Program-made: the position numbers and the translations under genes
Assembly (NCBI GenBank): GCA_031280035.1
Contig: JAITHJ010000065.1
Span: 1 to 52,366 of the forward strand
Length of the DNA: 52,366 bases
Direction of reading: 5' to 3'
Source of the DNA: Spirochaetaceae bacterium
Lineage (GTDB): Bacteria > Spirochaetota > Spirochaetia > Treponematales > Breznakiellaceae
Shown: positions 9,169 to 20,245 of the stretch, in pieces
Layout of the letters: each line of letters starts with the position of its first letter
Position numbering within the stretch: the stretch's first letter is position 1
The notes under the pieces: generated by a model
The model's database searches: none
Seen by the model: only the letters and a program-made list of their open reading frames with translations
Told to the model about the DNA's origin: nothing

Positions 9169-10650
9169 ATGAAAATAGTGTTTTTTTGCTTTATGATTGT
9201 TTTTATAGCAAAAATCTATGCGAATGGCAGCTCAGCGCCGGAAGACAATGTATCTTCAGGTGATAATTTTATCGCTCAGATGTTGTATTCGGGTTTTTGG
9301 GAAAATAATGATTCTTTTAAAAACAGAATAAACGCGATTCTCTTTATGCCGCTGAAATTTTCATTTCGCGCGCAATTTCTTGACAGGCGTCTTATTTCTC
9401 CTCAGGATGATTGGAATGCAGGATTGACAGAACTCGCCTTAGGATTATATCACCAGAATACCGGTACCCGTGCGCTTTATGGGAAATTAGAAACATGGGG
9501 ACTTGCTGCACGGACCCGAAATATCTGGCTTCACTCACCGGCATGGTTTGAGGCGCACACAATTTCCAACGCGGACTTAAAAACCGAAATTTCGGTAAAT
9601 AGTAACGAAGTTTTGTATTTTAATTGGAGAACGCCTGAACTTTTATCGTTATTCAACGTAAAATCAATCAAGAATTTTGATATAACAACCAATATTTCTA
9701 CAACTTTTAGTAATGATGACACTATTTTTATTGAAGGCGGTGCCAATTTGCGCTATAAAGAGCGATATAAACTCCATTTTGAATGGCTTTATTGCGAAAA
9801 AAACTTACCGGCGCGTCATCAGACCGGCTGGTTTTCCGATAAACCGTATTTACCGCCACGTGACATGAATTTTTATGCATATAGTTTTGTATATAGTATG
9901 CCATTTTTGGGGATTTCTGCCGATATTGCCTGTTCCGATGTCTTTGGTTTTGGCAAAGATATTTATTTTAACGGTGGAATTCGTGCAGGCAGTAAGCCAT
10001 GGCGGTTTTCATTTACTGCTGATAGCGCGGGAAGCCGTTATACCGGAAGCAACGGGTATATTCCGGGCGCAGGTTTTAGGACGGCGGGAAAAATCGAATG
10101 GTTTGGAAGAAAAAATGCACAGATTTTATTGGAAACAATACTGCGTTCCGGCAGAATAATGTCTCCTTTCGATAGATCATTTTCAAAAATAAAATACCAT
10201 TTTCCGGTTAAAAGGGGCGTTCTTGTCGCGCTATCCCGAATTTCGCTTGAATTTGAACGCAATGCGGTTTCCCCAGAGAAAATAAAAGACAGTGTAACTT
10301 CATCTATTGGATTTACTACCGGTTCGGCCCGTTCTGTGATTCGGTGTTCGCTTACGGAAAATACTATGGAAAAACCGTACGGCATTAGTATTCCTTATCC
10401 TCATATTGTCTGTGAACATAAATTTGATCAATTTAAAATGACTTTTGAAATTTCTTATCCGGTATCATTTGTTACCCTGAAAAGCGCTGTTTCCTGCCAT
10501 GTTTTAGCCGGAAAACAAACAAACTGGGATAAATCGATATCAGCTTCCGCATACGGCGTATTGGGCAGGCTTACCGTAAAGCTGTTTAATAATGAAAAAA
10601 ACGGCGCATTTGACTACAGTGTTTCGTGGCGTCTTGAAAAGAAAATTTAA
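9169..10650 (+). CDS. Hypothetical secreted/outer-membrane protein
   Basis: N-terminal signal peptide; alternating aromatic/polar beta-strand-like pattern; no family recognised. Confidence 0.7.
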   Translation: MKIVFFCFMIVFIAKIYANGSSAPEDNVSSGDNFIAQMLYSGFWENNDSFKNRINAILFMPLKFSFRAQFLDRRLISPQDDWNAGLTELALGLYHQNTGTRALYGKLETWGLAARTRNIWLHSPAWFEAHTISNADLKTEISVNSNEVLYFNWRTPELLSLFNVKSIKNFDITTNISTTFSNDDTIFIEGGANLRYKERYKLHFEWLYCEKNLPARHQTGWFSDKPYLPPRDMNFYAYSFVYSMPFLGISADIACSDVFGFGKDIYFNGGIRAGSKPWRFSFTADSAGSRYTGSNGYIPGAGFRTAGKIEWFGRKNAQILLETILRSGRIMSPFDRSFSKIKYHFPVKRGVLVALSRISLEFERNAVSPEKIKDSVTSSIGFTTGSARSVIRCSLTENTMEKPYGISIPYPHIVCEHKFDQFKMTFEISYPVSFVTLKSAVSCHVLAGKQTNWDKSISASAYGVLGRLTVKLFNNEKNGAFDYSVSWRLEKKI

Positions 10651-10651
10651 A

Positions 10652-11833
10652 TTAGTTTGTAATGCGTACCGGTTCATTATTTGAAAGGAAATTTTGTCCG
10701 GCGATAACAATGAGTTCGCCTGCCTTGATCCCTGACACAATTTCTACGATGTTTTCATTTTCAATGCCGGGGATCACTTCACGCCTGCGGGCGATAGCGT
10801 TGTCGTCTACAATAAATACAATCCATTTGCCGTACGTGTTTATAAGCGCGTCCCGCGGGACCGTAAGCGTGTTCTCGTGAGTTTTTATGACGATAGAGAT
10901 CGTTGCAAACATGCCGGCCCTTAAACGGGGATCGTTTTTATTAAGGCGAAGCCGTATTTTTAACGTACGTGACGCCGGATCGATTACAGGGCTGACTTCA
11001 TTTATAATTCCGGTAAAAGTTTCATTGTCTATTGAATCAAAATAGATCGATGCGTTGAGTCCCTTGCGTATTTCGCTGGAAAAGCGTTCAGGAATATAGG
11101 ATTCTATGGCAAGGCTTGTTGTGTCGCCGATTACGTAAATTGTTGATTGGGAAGTTACCATTTCTCCGGCGCTAAACGGCGATTGAAGAACCGCTCCGCT
11201 TATCGTAGAACGGACCGGACTTGCTGAAAAAACCTCGCCCGGCCGTGATGGATCAATGTACGCTACAATTTGGTTTTTTTCAATAATATCTCCTACACGG
11301 ACAGTAAGCGAGGTAATTTTTCCGGCAATCTGTGGATATAAAGATACTTGTTTTGTTACAATGACATCACCCAAAACCGCAATGCTATTGCTTATTGTAT
11401 CAAGGGTTGCCGGTAACACGCGCACTACTGTTGCGGTCTGTAACATCTGGGCCGCATCAGATTTGTTTTTTGAGGCTTTTTGTTTGTTTTGGGCGGAGCG
11501 CGCCGTGTTTGAGGCAGTATTATTTCCATTCTGGTTTGAGTTGGACGTCCTGCCTTGCGTATTCGCATTGCCGTTCCCTGCGCTTCCACTGTTTGCGCCT
11601 GCGCTTAAATTCAGTCCGTTTTTGTCCGAATCCCGTCCGCTGTTTGGGCTTATCGGTATGTTAATCGATTTTTGCTTTGAGGCAGACGCAGGCGCAGGAA
11701 GGGGCAGGGGAATCCCGCCGCCGCCTGCCGTACCTTTACGTGAGAAAACAGACGCAAAAATTAACGCGGCGAATAATCCTATAAAAACAAGTATTATTTT
11801 TCCGCCATTATTTAAAGGATATTTTTTAGGCAT
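10652..11833 (-). CDS. Efflux periplasmic adaptor (RND/HlyD membrane-fusion type)
   Basis: Membrane anchor, SLYPQIAGKITSLTVRVGDIIEKNQIVAYID lipoyl-like domain, RLRAGMFATISIVIKT. Confidence 0.88.
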   Translation of the reverse strand: MPKKYPLNNGGKIILVFIGLFAALIFASVFSRKGTAGGGGIPLPLPAPASASKQKSINIPISPNSGRDSDKNGLNLSAGANSGSAGNGNANTQGRTSNSNQNGNNTASNTARSAQNKQKASKNKSDAAQMLQTATVVRVLPATLDTISNSIAVLGDVIVTKQVSLYPQIAGKITSLTVRVGDIIEKNQIVAYIDPSRPGEVFSASPVRSTISGAVLQSPFSAGEMVTSQSTIYVIGDTTSLAIESYIPERFSSEIRKGLNASIYFDSIDNETFTGIINEVSPVIDPASRTLKIRLRLNKNDPRLRAGMFATISIVIKTHENTLTVPRDALINTYGKWIVFIVDDNAIARRREVIPGIENENIVEIVSGIKAGELIVIAGQNFLSNNEPVRITN

Positions 11834-12120
11834 ATTTTATTATCGTAATATAAAACAAATTTTTTACGGCATTGCGTTTTGTTCAGTATAAATCTAAAAA
11901 TTTATGAAGGATAAGCGCCCTGTATACGAATAGTCTGGCGGAGCAGTAATTTGAGATTTTTAAAACCTAAGCGCCTGATTGCCAAAAATTTAGAAAAAAT
12001 CGTAAAAACGCTGAAACTAGGGCAGCTTCTAATTTAGAATTGCCGCTGATGCGCTATTAGGGGTTGACATAATAAATATGATGTATCACAATAATAAAAC
12101 TAGATTCGTGGAAGGTCATT

Positions 12121-13401
12121 ATGAAAAAAATCTTTACAGCATTGTTGTGTTTTGCGTTTTTCATTATAAACGGCGCCGTTTTTTCACAGACATTAGATTC
12201 AGCGTTTTTTCTTCAGCGTGCTGAGGAATATAAAAATCAAAATGATTTAGGCAAAGCGCTTGATATGTATAACACCGTTTTATTAAAAGATCCTGATAAT
12301 ATTCAAGCTCTTAACGGACGAGGCGTTATCTATCAAAGACGTGGTGAATATTACAAGGCAAAGTCCGATTTTGAGCGTGCATTCAGCATAAATCCTGATA
12401 TTGCTGAAAGCCGGCATAATCTTTTCAGTATAAATGAAAAAATAAGGTCCAGTTTCGGGTTTCCCCTGAATTTGATGGCGGATGATTATAAAGATGCCCC
12501 GCGTCTTTTGGGGACATCGGAATATACTGTTGTGGGGCCGGTTTACAATAGTTCCGGTGATACGGTTCCGCTTTATGACAGAGTGGTGGAGAAAGAGCCG
12601 TCGCAGTCCCTTTACGAAAGAAATACTGCCGGGAAACCCAATACAGTGCATCGAAATGATATTCCAGAGGCAGGTACTTCAACGGTGTATAAATATATTG
12701 ATTTATACGATGCTGAAGATGAGGAAGAAGATTATGATGTAGAATATACGGTCATTGACAAGCCGCAAAGACGTGTTTCGCCGCGTACCAGCCCGAATAA
12801 TGCGCACGATTCAGGCGGTTCTATGGAGGAAAGGCTGCCGCGCGCCGCGGTTCCTCTTGTTACGCTGCCGCCGCCTGCTAGCGGGTATTTGCCGCCGGAA
12901 TCGCAGGGAAATGACGACTGGTATTATGAAGATCCTGAGTATACGATGCCCGCTGCGCCCGCTCCAAAAAACAATCCTGTTCAGCGTTTTTATGCTGAAC
13001 AAGAGCCAAGAACACGAGAACCGGTTAAGTCCGCTTTGGAAAGACGGCGTGTTACCCCGTCTGTTGCTGAGCAGCCGCCCGCTTCGGCAAGAATTGAGAC
13101 GCCGTTAGACAATAAAAGTTTTGGATCAGACTTGAAATCGGTACGCCTTGAACCTGATTTTGATAAAAACAGCGTGTCTTCCCGCAGCAGTTATGAGAAA
13201 GCTATTCTTATATACACCGATGTTATAACGCGCAATCCGAATGTTGCGATAGCGTTTAATAACCGTGGCGTCGCTTATGCCAAATTAGGCAATTATACTA
13301 AAGCTATCGAGGATTTTAATTACGCTTTACGGTTGAATCCGTATTATTACGATGCGTATGCGAATTGCAAGCAGGTTAAATTTACTTTGGCAATAAAATA
13401 A
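12121..13401 (+). CDS. TPR-repeat protein with signal peptide and disordered middle
   Basis: TPRs at both ends (AFNNRGVAYAKLGNYTKAIEDFNYALRLNP); Pro/Glu/Arg-rich centre. Confidence 0.85.
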   Translation: MKKIFTALLCFAFFIINGAVFSQTLDSAFFLQRAEEYKNQNDLGKALDMYNTVLLKDPDNIQALNGRGVIYQRRGEYYKAKSDFERAFSINPDIAESRHNLFSINEKIRSSFGFPLNLMADDYKDAPRLLGTSEYTVVGPVYNSSGDTVPLYDRVVEKEPSQSLYERNTAGKPNTVHRNDIPEAGTSTVYKYIDLYDAEDEEEDYDVEYTVIDKPQRRVSPRTSPNNAHDSGGSMEERLPRAAVPLVTLPPPASGYLPPESQGNDDWYYEDPEYTMPAAPAPKNNPVQRFYAEQEPRTREPVKSALERRRVTPSVAEQPPASARIETPLDNKSFGSDLKSVRLEPDFDKNSVSSRSSYEKAILIYTDVITRNPNVAIAFNNRGVAYAKLGNYTKAIEDFNYALRLNPYYYDAYANCKQVKFTLAIK

Positions 13402-13515
13402 CCGTAACTGTTTTAATCAGATCGAACGTCTCGATGGATAGACTGAAAGAGTTTTAAGATAAACCGGTTTAATGAACGCCTGTTTAAATTTAGCAGGATT
13501 TTACGCTGTGCTGTA

Positions 13516-14088
13516 ATGAAAAAATTTTATCTCAATTCCGGGGGGTGGACAGAGATGAAAGGTGTCAATCACATGAAATTATTTTATGAAAGAAGAAAAT
13601 ACGCCATTTTGACGCTTTGCGTATTTTGTGCAAATTATTTTTTTGACAGACTTACAAAATTCATCGCATTCAATTATTTAAAAGGAAAAGGTCCATTGGG
13701 TTTCTTAGGGAATACAATTATTTTAATATATGTGGAAAACACAGGCGCTTTTTTTAATTTGGGATCGAATTGGAATCTTTATATAAAATATTTTACTTTT
13801 ATCATTGCGCCGTTAATTGCATGTATGACAGGACTGATATATTTAATATTCAGGGAGAAAAAAATATTCAGAATAATAACTGGAAGCTGTATAATTGGCG
13901 GCGGCGCAGGAAATTTATTTGACAGGTTCTTTAATGAATTTAAAGTGATAGATTTTATAAATTTCGGAATTGAAAATAAAAGAACGGGAGTATTGAATAC
14001 TGCGGATATATCAGTAACATTTGGAGTGATATTCTTATTTATCTATGAGATGAACAAAAGGCCCAAAATGCCTCATTGTTCCGCATAA
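13516..14088 (+). CDS. lspA: Signal peptidase II (paralog 1)
   Basis: DRLTKFIA, VENTGAFF, GGGAGNLFDR, VLNTADISVT; start uncertain (13516, 13555 or 13573). Confidence 0.9.
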   Translation: MKKFYLNSGGWTEMKGVNHMKLFYERRKYAILTLCVFCANYFFDRLTKFIAFNYLKGKGPLGFLGNTIILIYVENTGAFFNLGSNWNLYIKYFTFIIAPLIACMTGLIYLIFREKKIFRIITGSCIIGGGAGNLFDRFFNEFKVIDFINFGIENKRTGVLNTADISVTFGVIFLFIYEMNKRPKMPHCSA

Positions 14089-14193
14089 ATATAGTTTACC
14101 GCCGGATTGTCTTTACCCATATATTTTTGCCTTGATTAAACATAACAACAGAGATAAAATCAAATAGTGATCTATAATTGGAGATAGCGTTAT

Positions 14194-15366
14194 ATGATTT
14201 CAGAAACGGCTTGCGCCGCCGGTATGTATTTTTTTAAACAATCCCTCTTTCAACCGTCTACGGAGTGTGCGGAAAAACTGAAAACCGCGGCGGAAATTGC
14301 TATTCGGGATGTCCTTAAAATTCACTCTGGAGAACACGTATTAATCATAACAAATCCTGAATGCGTGGTAGCGCAAATTTCCGCAGCGCTGTATGATGCG
14401 GCTCTTGCCGCCGGCGGGAATCCTGTTGTACTGTTCCAGCCGCCTAAGTCTCAGATTGATTTTGCCGAAAAAAGCGTTATAGCAGCCTTTTCAGCGAAAC
14501 CTGCGGCGGTTATCTCAATAAGCGCCGGAAAACTTGGAAAAGACGAACATGGAATTGCAGCGCCGTATTCGTGTAACGGTAAAACGTACGATCATATATT
14601 CCATGCTCATTTGTACGGAGAGAAAAGCTGCCGTTCTTTTTGGTCTCCGTCAATTACGCTTGATTCATTTATCCGAACTGTCCCGATAGACTATCGTCTG
14701 CTCCAGAACCGGTGTAAAATCATAAGCGAAATATTGGATGAAGCTGAATCTGTGCAGATTACGGCGGCGGGCGGCACGAATATCGAAATTGGACTTCGGG
14801 GCAGGCGCGCTATGAGGGATGATGGTGATTTTTCTGCGCCGGGAAGCGGTGGTAATCTTCCCGCAGGAGAGGTGTTTATAAGTCCCGAAAATGGTACGGC
14901 GCGCGGAATCATTGTATTTGATGGATCGATAAGTTTGGAAAACAAAGATATCATTATAAATAAACCTATTTTTTGCCGGATTTTAGATGGATTTATTACT
15001 GAAATAGACGGCGGCGATGAGGCAAGCGCGCTTAAAGATACCATAGAATTTGCGGAGCGCAATGCGTTTGAATTCGAGTGTTTGGCAAAGCTGCCCTGCG
15101 GAAACGGCGGGATTTACGCCAAAAACGCAAAAAATATTGGCGAACTGGGCATTGGGTTAAATCCAGAAGCGTTGATTACCGGGAATATGCTGGAAGATGA
15201 AAAATCATTTCATACCTGTCATTTTGCCATTGGGGAAAATTATGACGGAGACGCGCCTGCGTTAATTCATCTTGACGGTCTTGTCCGCAATCCAACGATA
15301 ATCGCACGGCTGCCTAACGGCGAAGAGCGCCTTATTGAAGAAAAAGGCGCTTTGGTGATAGCGTAA
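14194..15366 (+). CDS. Aminopeptidase, M29-like
   Basis: HSGEHVLIITNPECVVAQISAALYDAA; C-terminal GIGLNPEALITGNMLEDEKSFHTCHFAIGENY. Confidence 0.75.
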   Translation: MISETACAAGMYFFKQSLFQPSTECAEKLKTAAEIAIRDVLKIHSGEHVLIITNPECVVAQISAALYDAALAAGGNPVVLFQPPKSQIDFAEKSVIAAFSAKPAAVISISAGKLGKDEHGIAAPYSCNGKTYDHIFHAHLYGEKSCRSFWSPSITLDSFIRTVPIDYRLLQNRCKIISEILDEAESVQITAAGGTNIEIGLRGRRAMRDDGDFSAPGSGGNLPAGEVFISPENGTARGIIVFDGSISLENKDIIINKPIFCRILDGFITEIDGGDEASALKDTIEFAERNAFEFECLAKLPCGNGGIYAKNAKNIGELGIGLNPEALITGNMLEDEKSFHTCHFAIGENYDGDAPALIHLDGLVRNPTIIARLPNGEERLIEEKGALVIA

Positions 15367-15560
15367 TTGTTTAGAAGCGCGGGAAAAGCGCTTTCAGACA
15401 AAATCCGCCGCTGTGCCGGCGTGCACTGACCACAAACGAATGAAGCAAGAGCCTTAAACAAACGCAACAACAAATAAATGCGCGGCTTCTTACGATGATT
15501 CTAATAAAAATTTAAAGTACATAACGAAACCAGCCGACAACGTAGAGGGATATTAAAATC

Positions 15561-18086
15561 ATGAATTCGTATTATAAATACAACAACGCAGCATATATAA
15601 AGCGTACAAGACCCAGCGAGAAAATAAACAAATCACAGCTAGATATTACTCCACGGATGATGACATTTATGGGCGTAGCAGTTCTTTTGATGCTTTCTAT
15701 TATATTTACGGTTTCAATTTCTTCATCTCTTTTTGAGGTTCCGCATATAACCAGTCCAATGGGCAATTTCTTTGTTGATTCTTATGGCATCCTGTCGTTT
15801 GTTATTCCGGCTTATTTTATTTTTGCCGCCGCTGTTTTGATTGATAAAGCATTCCGTCCCCGTCTTATCTTTATTTTAAACAGTGTGATATTTCCGTTTC
15901 TTACGCTTTCAATGGGATTTTCGTTTATGCGGGATTACAACAGTTATGCAGCAAGAATTCAGTTTTTTTCAGTAATTGGGAAAAGTGGATTTAGTTTTAT
16001 AGTTGTTCTTGTTACTATGGCCGAGTGCTTCACCATATATTCGCTGTCGGTATTATTTTTTCCTGAACCGGTGCAGCGCAGACGCGGTTCTTTTCATGCG
16101 GTTCATCCGCAGGGCATGGTTAAAAATGCTAAAGAGGAGCAGAAAACAGAAATTACGCTGTTCAACGCGCCGTGTGATGATACTCAGATTAAGCCATTCA
16201 TTCGTATAGCGTCGTCAGAACCTTCGGTTGCGAAAATCCAGCGCGATTATGCTGCTGAATTCGATAATTTTAGACAGATAGGCCAAGAAAAGAGTGAAGA
16301 GCCTTTGTTTTGGGCGCTGGACGCGAATCTTCAAACGCTCAACGCACGATTAAAAAATCTTGGATCTGATTTGGAATGCATCGATGCGCAATTTACGACG
16401 CTTGATTCAAAAATAGAGAATATTAAAGACGAATTTGACGATATGGATATGAATGACAGGCTTGAGCAGTATGAATTATTTAGCGATGAACCGCGAATAC
16501 CTAAAATAAAAAAGCATGAAGAATCAGAAAATGATTCAAATGAATGTTCCTTTGCCGGTATAGAACTGGAATCTATTATCTATGAGACAGAAAAAGAAGC
16601 CTTGAAAAAAACAGAGGATGTACTTATTGAACAACGCGATAAATATAAAAAGAGAGTTTTACCGGAGTATAGTGAATATAAGATTCCTGTTGACGATATT
16701 TTAGACGAGACGTCAACTTCTCAGTATTGGATTATAGATGAAACGACAAAAAATGCGGCGCGTGTTCTTACGGAAACTTTACGCGAGTTCAATATCGAAG
16801 CTGAAGTTACGGGTATACGCAAGGGGCCGGTTATAACTTCATTTGAAATACTTCCATCGCCAGGCGTAAAGCTTTCAAAAATCGTAAACTTGCAAGATAA
16901 TATCGCATTACGGCTTGCTGCGGCTTCTGTCCGTATCGTTGCTCCGATACCGGGAAAACATGCCGTGGGTATTGAAATCCCGAATAAAAATAGAAGTATC
17001 GTTTCCTTTCGTGAAATAATCGAGAGTGAATTAAAAAATGATGCTAAAAAGGCTGAAATTCCTGTAATACTAGGCAAAGACATAACAGGAGAAGCCGTTA
17101 CTGTAGATCTTACCACAATGCCGCATCTTCTTATTGCCGGTTCAACAGGTTCGGGCAAGTCTGTGTGCGTGAACGCATTGATACTTTCCATTTTGTACCA
17201 ACGTGCGCCTTCACAATGCCGTCTTATTCTTATTGATCCTAAAATAGTCGAGCTAAAGCTCTATAATGATATACCGCATCTTTTAACTCCTGTTATTACA
17301 GAACCTAAACGCGCGTTTCAGGCGCTTCAGTATTGTATTTATGAAATGGAACGGCGTTACGCCTGTTTGGACAGTCTTGGCGTACGCGATATAAAAACGT
17401 ATAACCGGCGTATCAAAGAACGCAGAATTGCCGCTGAATATATGCCTTATATTGTTGTTGTTATTGATGAATTTGCCGATCTTATGGCCACTACAGGCAA
17501 AGAACTTGAATCGACTGTGGCGCGCCTTGCCGCGATGAGCCGCGCGGTGGGAATTCATCTTGTGCTTGCCACGCAGCGGCCTTCAATAGATGTGATAACA
17601 GGTCTCATTAAGTCAAATATACCGAGTAGAATTGCCTTTATGGTTGCAAGCATGATGGATTCACGTATAATAATAGACACAACAGGCGCAGAGAAACTTT
17701 TAGGCAAAGGCGATATGCTTTATTCCGGCGTTGTAGACCCATTTCCGGTTCGGATGCAAGGCGCGTTTGTTTCAGAAGATGAGGTTGAGCGCGTTGTTGA
17801 TTATGTAAAGAATTTTGGTGAGCCTGATTATATTGACGAGGAAATTTTCTTTTATGATGACAACGCAGAAAGTTCTCCGGTTGAATATGACGAAGGAAGC
17901 GATCCTCTTTATGAGAAAGCAATGGAAATTGTTGTTCAGCAGGGGAAAGCGAGCGCAAGTTATATACAGCGCCGTCTTAAAATAGGCTATAATCGCGCGG
18001 CGCGTTTGGTAGAGGAGATGGAACATCGCGGCATTGTGGGGCCTGCACAGGGATCTCGTCCCAGAGAGCTGCTCCGCGCCGTATAA
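15561..18086 (+). CDS. ftsK: DNA translocase FtsK/SpoIIIE
   Basis: N-terminal TM helices, coiled coil, Walker A AGSTGSGKSVCVN, ATQRPSIDVITGLIKSNIPSRIAF, C-terminal gamma domain. Confidence 0.95.
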   Translation: MNSYYKYNNAAYIKRTRPSEKINKSQLDITPRMMTFMGVAVLLMLSIIFTVSISSSLFEVPHITSPMGNFFVDSYGILSFVIPAYFIFAAAVLIDKAFRPRLIFILNSVIFPFLTLSMGFSFMRDYNSYAARIQFFSVIGKSGFSFIVVLVTMAECFTIYSLSVLFFPEPVQRRRGSFHAVHPQGMVKNAKEEQKTEITLFNAPCDDTQIKPFIRIASSEPSVAKIQRDYAAEFDNFRQIGQEKSEEPLFWALDANLQTLNARLKNLGSDLECIDAQFTTLDSKIENIKDEFDDMDMNDRLEQYELFSDEPRIPKIKKHEESENDSNECSFAGIELESIIYETEKEALKKTEDVLIEQRDKYKKRVLPEYSEYKIPVDDILDETSTSQYWIIDETTKNAARVLTETLREFNIEAEVTGIRKGPVITSFEILPSPGVKLSKIVNLQDNIALRLAAASVRIVAPIPGKHAVGIEIPNKNRSIVSFREIIESELKNDAKKAEIPVILGKDITGEAVTVDLTTMPHLLIAGSTGSGKSVCVNALILSILYQRAPSQCRLILIDPKIVELKLYNDIPHLLTPVITEPKRAFQALQYCIYEMERRYACLDSLGVRDIKTYNRRIKERRIAAEYMPYIVVVIDEFADLMATTGKELESTVARLAAMSRAVGIHLVLATQRPSIDVITGLIKSNIPSRIAFMVASMMDSRIIIDTTGAEKLLGKGDMLYSGVVDPFPVRMQGAFVSEDEVERVVDYVKNFGEPDYIDEEIFFYDDNAESSPVEYDEGSDPLYEKAMEIVVQQGKASASYIQRRLKIGYNRAARLVEEMEHRGIVGPAQGSRPRELLRAV

Positions 18087-18173
18087 CATATCGCGGCGTT
18101 ATGCGTTAGAGAGAGGCTTGATGTATCTTGACACAAAAAGTTATTTCTAATTAAATACATTCTTAATTTTAAT

Positions 18174-19343
18174 TTGCAAGGAGGCGGACGAAAGGCATTG
18201 AATGGAAGCAACGTCATTGTCAAGGATGTCTGTAAAGCTTTTGGGGATTTTAGCGTCCTCAATAATGTATCTCTTGATATTAAGAAGGGAGAATTTTTCT
18301 CTCTTTTAGGGCCGTCAGGCTGCGGGAAAACAACCTTGCTGCGGATAATTGCCGGATTTGAAACACCGGACAGCGGGAATGTCTTTATGGATAAAGAGGA
18401 GGTTCTTTCATTACCGCCCAATCACAGGAAGGTAAATACAGTCTTTCAAAATTACGCGCTCTTTCCTCATCTTACTGTTTTTGAAAATGTCGCTTTCCCT
18501 TTAAAAATAAAAAAAGTTCCAAAAGACGAAATCATTGAGCGCGTCAATAGATATGTCAAACTTGTGCAGCTTGATGATCATAAGAATAAAAAACCCAGTC
18601 AGCTTTCTGGAGGACAAAAGCAGCGCGTTGCTATAGCCCGCGCTCTGATTAATGAGCCGCAGGTTTTACTGCTTGACGAGCCGCTTTCCGCTCTTGACGC
18701 AAAACTTCGTCAGCATATGCTCATTGAGCTTGATGAAATTCATGACAAAATTGGGATTACCTTTATTTATGTAACTCACGATCAGCAGGAGGCTCTTTCT
18801 GTTTCTGACCGTATTGCGGTTATGAATCAAGGCGATGTTTTGCAGGTTGGTTCTCCGCAGGAAATTTATGAAAGTCCAGCCACGAATTTTGTCGCGCAGT
18901 TCATAGGGGAGACAAATCTTTTTAATGGGATTGTCTGCTCGGTAAATAAAACCGGCGGTTCTGAAACTGAATACATGGTTGAACTCGATATTCCTGAACT
19001 GGGGCGTATTAAAGTTACTACAGTTGATGAAGTACATACCGGACAAAAAGTCAGTTTTACCGTGCGTCCTGAAAAAATTTCTATTTCGACTGAAAGGCGG
19101 GTTACCAATCGTGAGGATATTAACTTTTTTCAAGGCGTAGTTTCCGAACCGGTCTACTCTGGATTTCAGTCAAAATTTTACGTCAAATTAAAAGATCAGA
19201 ATGCGGGCGTATCTTCGGTAACGCTTAAAGTGATAAAACAGCACGCGGTCTACTATGAAGATGATAATCAAATAGTTTGGAAGGACGAGGTTTTTCTTTC
19301 GTGGAGCGCAAATGACGGTTATATCGTTGAGGCGGGAAACTGA
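18174..19343 (+). CDS. potA: Spermidine/putrescine ABC transporter ATP-binding protein
   Basis: Walker A GPSGCGKTT, signature LSGGQKQRVAIARAL, LLDEPLSALD, C-terminal TOBE-like domain; next to potBC-type permeases. Confidence 0.9.
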   Translation: MQGGGRKALNGSNVIVKDVCKAFGDFSVLNNVSLDIKKGEFFSLLGPSGCGKTTLLRIIAGFETPDSGNVFMDKEEVLSLPPNHRKVNTVFQNYALFPHLTVFENVAFPLKIKKVPKDEIIERVNRYVKLVQLDDHKNKKPSQLSGGQKQRVAIARALINEPQVLLLDEPLSALDAKLRQHMLIELDEIHDKIGITFIYVTHDQQEALSVSDRIAVMNQGDVLQVGSPQEIYESPATNFVAQFIGETNLFNGIVCSVNKTGGSETEYMVELDIPELGRIKVTTVDEVHTGQKVSFTVRPEKISISTERRVTNREDINFFQGVVSEPVYSGFQSKFYVKLKDQNAGVSSVTLKVIKQHAVYYEDDNQIVWKDEVFLSWSANDGYIVEAGN

Positions 19344-20245
19344 TGGCCGGCGCATATTCTGAAACAAAGAAGTTAATCTCCAGACCTAAAAATTTAGGGC
19401 CGGTTTATTCTTCTCCAATGACGATTTGGTTTACGGTCTTTTTTCTTATGCCGCTTTTAATAATCCTTGTCTATAGCTTTTTGAAGAAGGATATTTTTGG
19501 TGGAGTAACAAAGGAATTTAGCCTGAATGCATATAAAGCGCTTATAAATCCAAAGATTGCGGTTATAACGCTGCGTACGCTGTTTATTTCATTGGCAGCA
19601 ATGATATTAACCATAATCGTTGCGCTGCCGTGCGGTTATTATATGGCCCGCAGCCGAAATCAGACATTCCTTCTTCTTTTGATTATAATTCCGTTCTGGA
19701 CAAATTTCTTGATTCGTGTTTTTGCGTGGATAAATATTTTAGGTAATGACGGCTTTATCAATATGTTTCTTTTGCGTACGGGAATTATTTCCGCGCCGGT
19801 GCATCTGCTTTTCAATATGAAGGCCGTTGTTCTTGTGCTGATATACATGTATTTGCCTTATGCCATACTGCCGCTTTTTTCATCGATTGATAAGTTTGAT
19901 TTTTCGTTGCTTGAAGCGGCGCAGGATCTTGGCGCGACAAAACTCCAGGCGGTGTTCAAAGTGCTTTTGCCGAATATTAAAGGCGGATTATGGACGGCGG
20001 TGCTTTTTACCTTTATCCCAATGTTTGGCGCGTATGCCGTGCCGACGCTTGTCGGCGATATTGAATCGTATATGCTGGGGAACGCTATTGCCGATTACCT
20101 CAATCGCGCACGGGACTGGCCGCTCGCTTCAGCGATTTCGATGGTGCTTACTGCGGTTACGACCGTAGGAATTATCTGGATTTTGATGATTCAGCGGAAT
20201 GAAGCGAAGCGCCGGGCATTATCCAAGTCCGCAAAGGGGATATGA
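19343..20245 (+). CDS. potB: Spermidine/putrescine ABC transporter permease
   Basis: Six-TM permease; EAAQDLGATKLQAVFKVLLPNIKGG. Confidence 0.9.
   Translation: MAGAYSETKKLISRPKNLGPVYSSPMTIWFTVFFLMPLLIILVYSFLKKDIFGGVTKEFSLNAYKALINPKIAVITLRTLFISLAAMILTIIVALPCGYYMARSRNQTFLLLLIIIPFWTNFLIRVFAWINILGNDGFINMFLLRTGIISAPVHLLFNMKAVVLVLIYMYLPYAILPLFSSIDKFDFSLLEAAQDLGATKLQAVFKVLLPNIKGGLWTAVLFTFIPMFGAYAVPTLVGDIESYMLGNAIADYLNRARDWPLASAISMVLTAVTTVGIIWILMIQRNEAKRRALSKSAKGI

Noticed and set aside
12064-12092. Strong sigma-70 promoter before the TPR gene
   Set aside because: TTGACA is present at 12064, but no good -10 occurs at 16-18 bp spacing; too weak to list as a feature.
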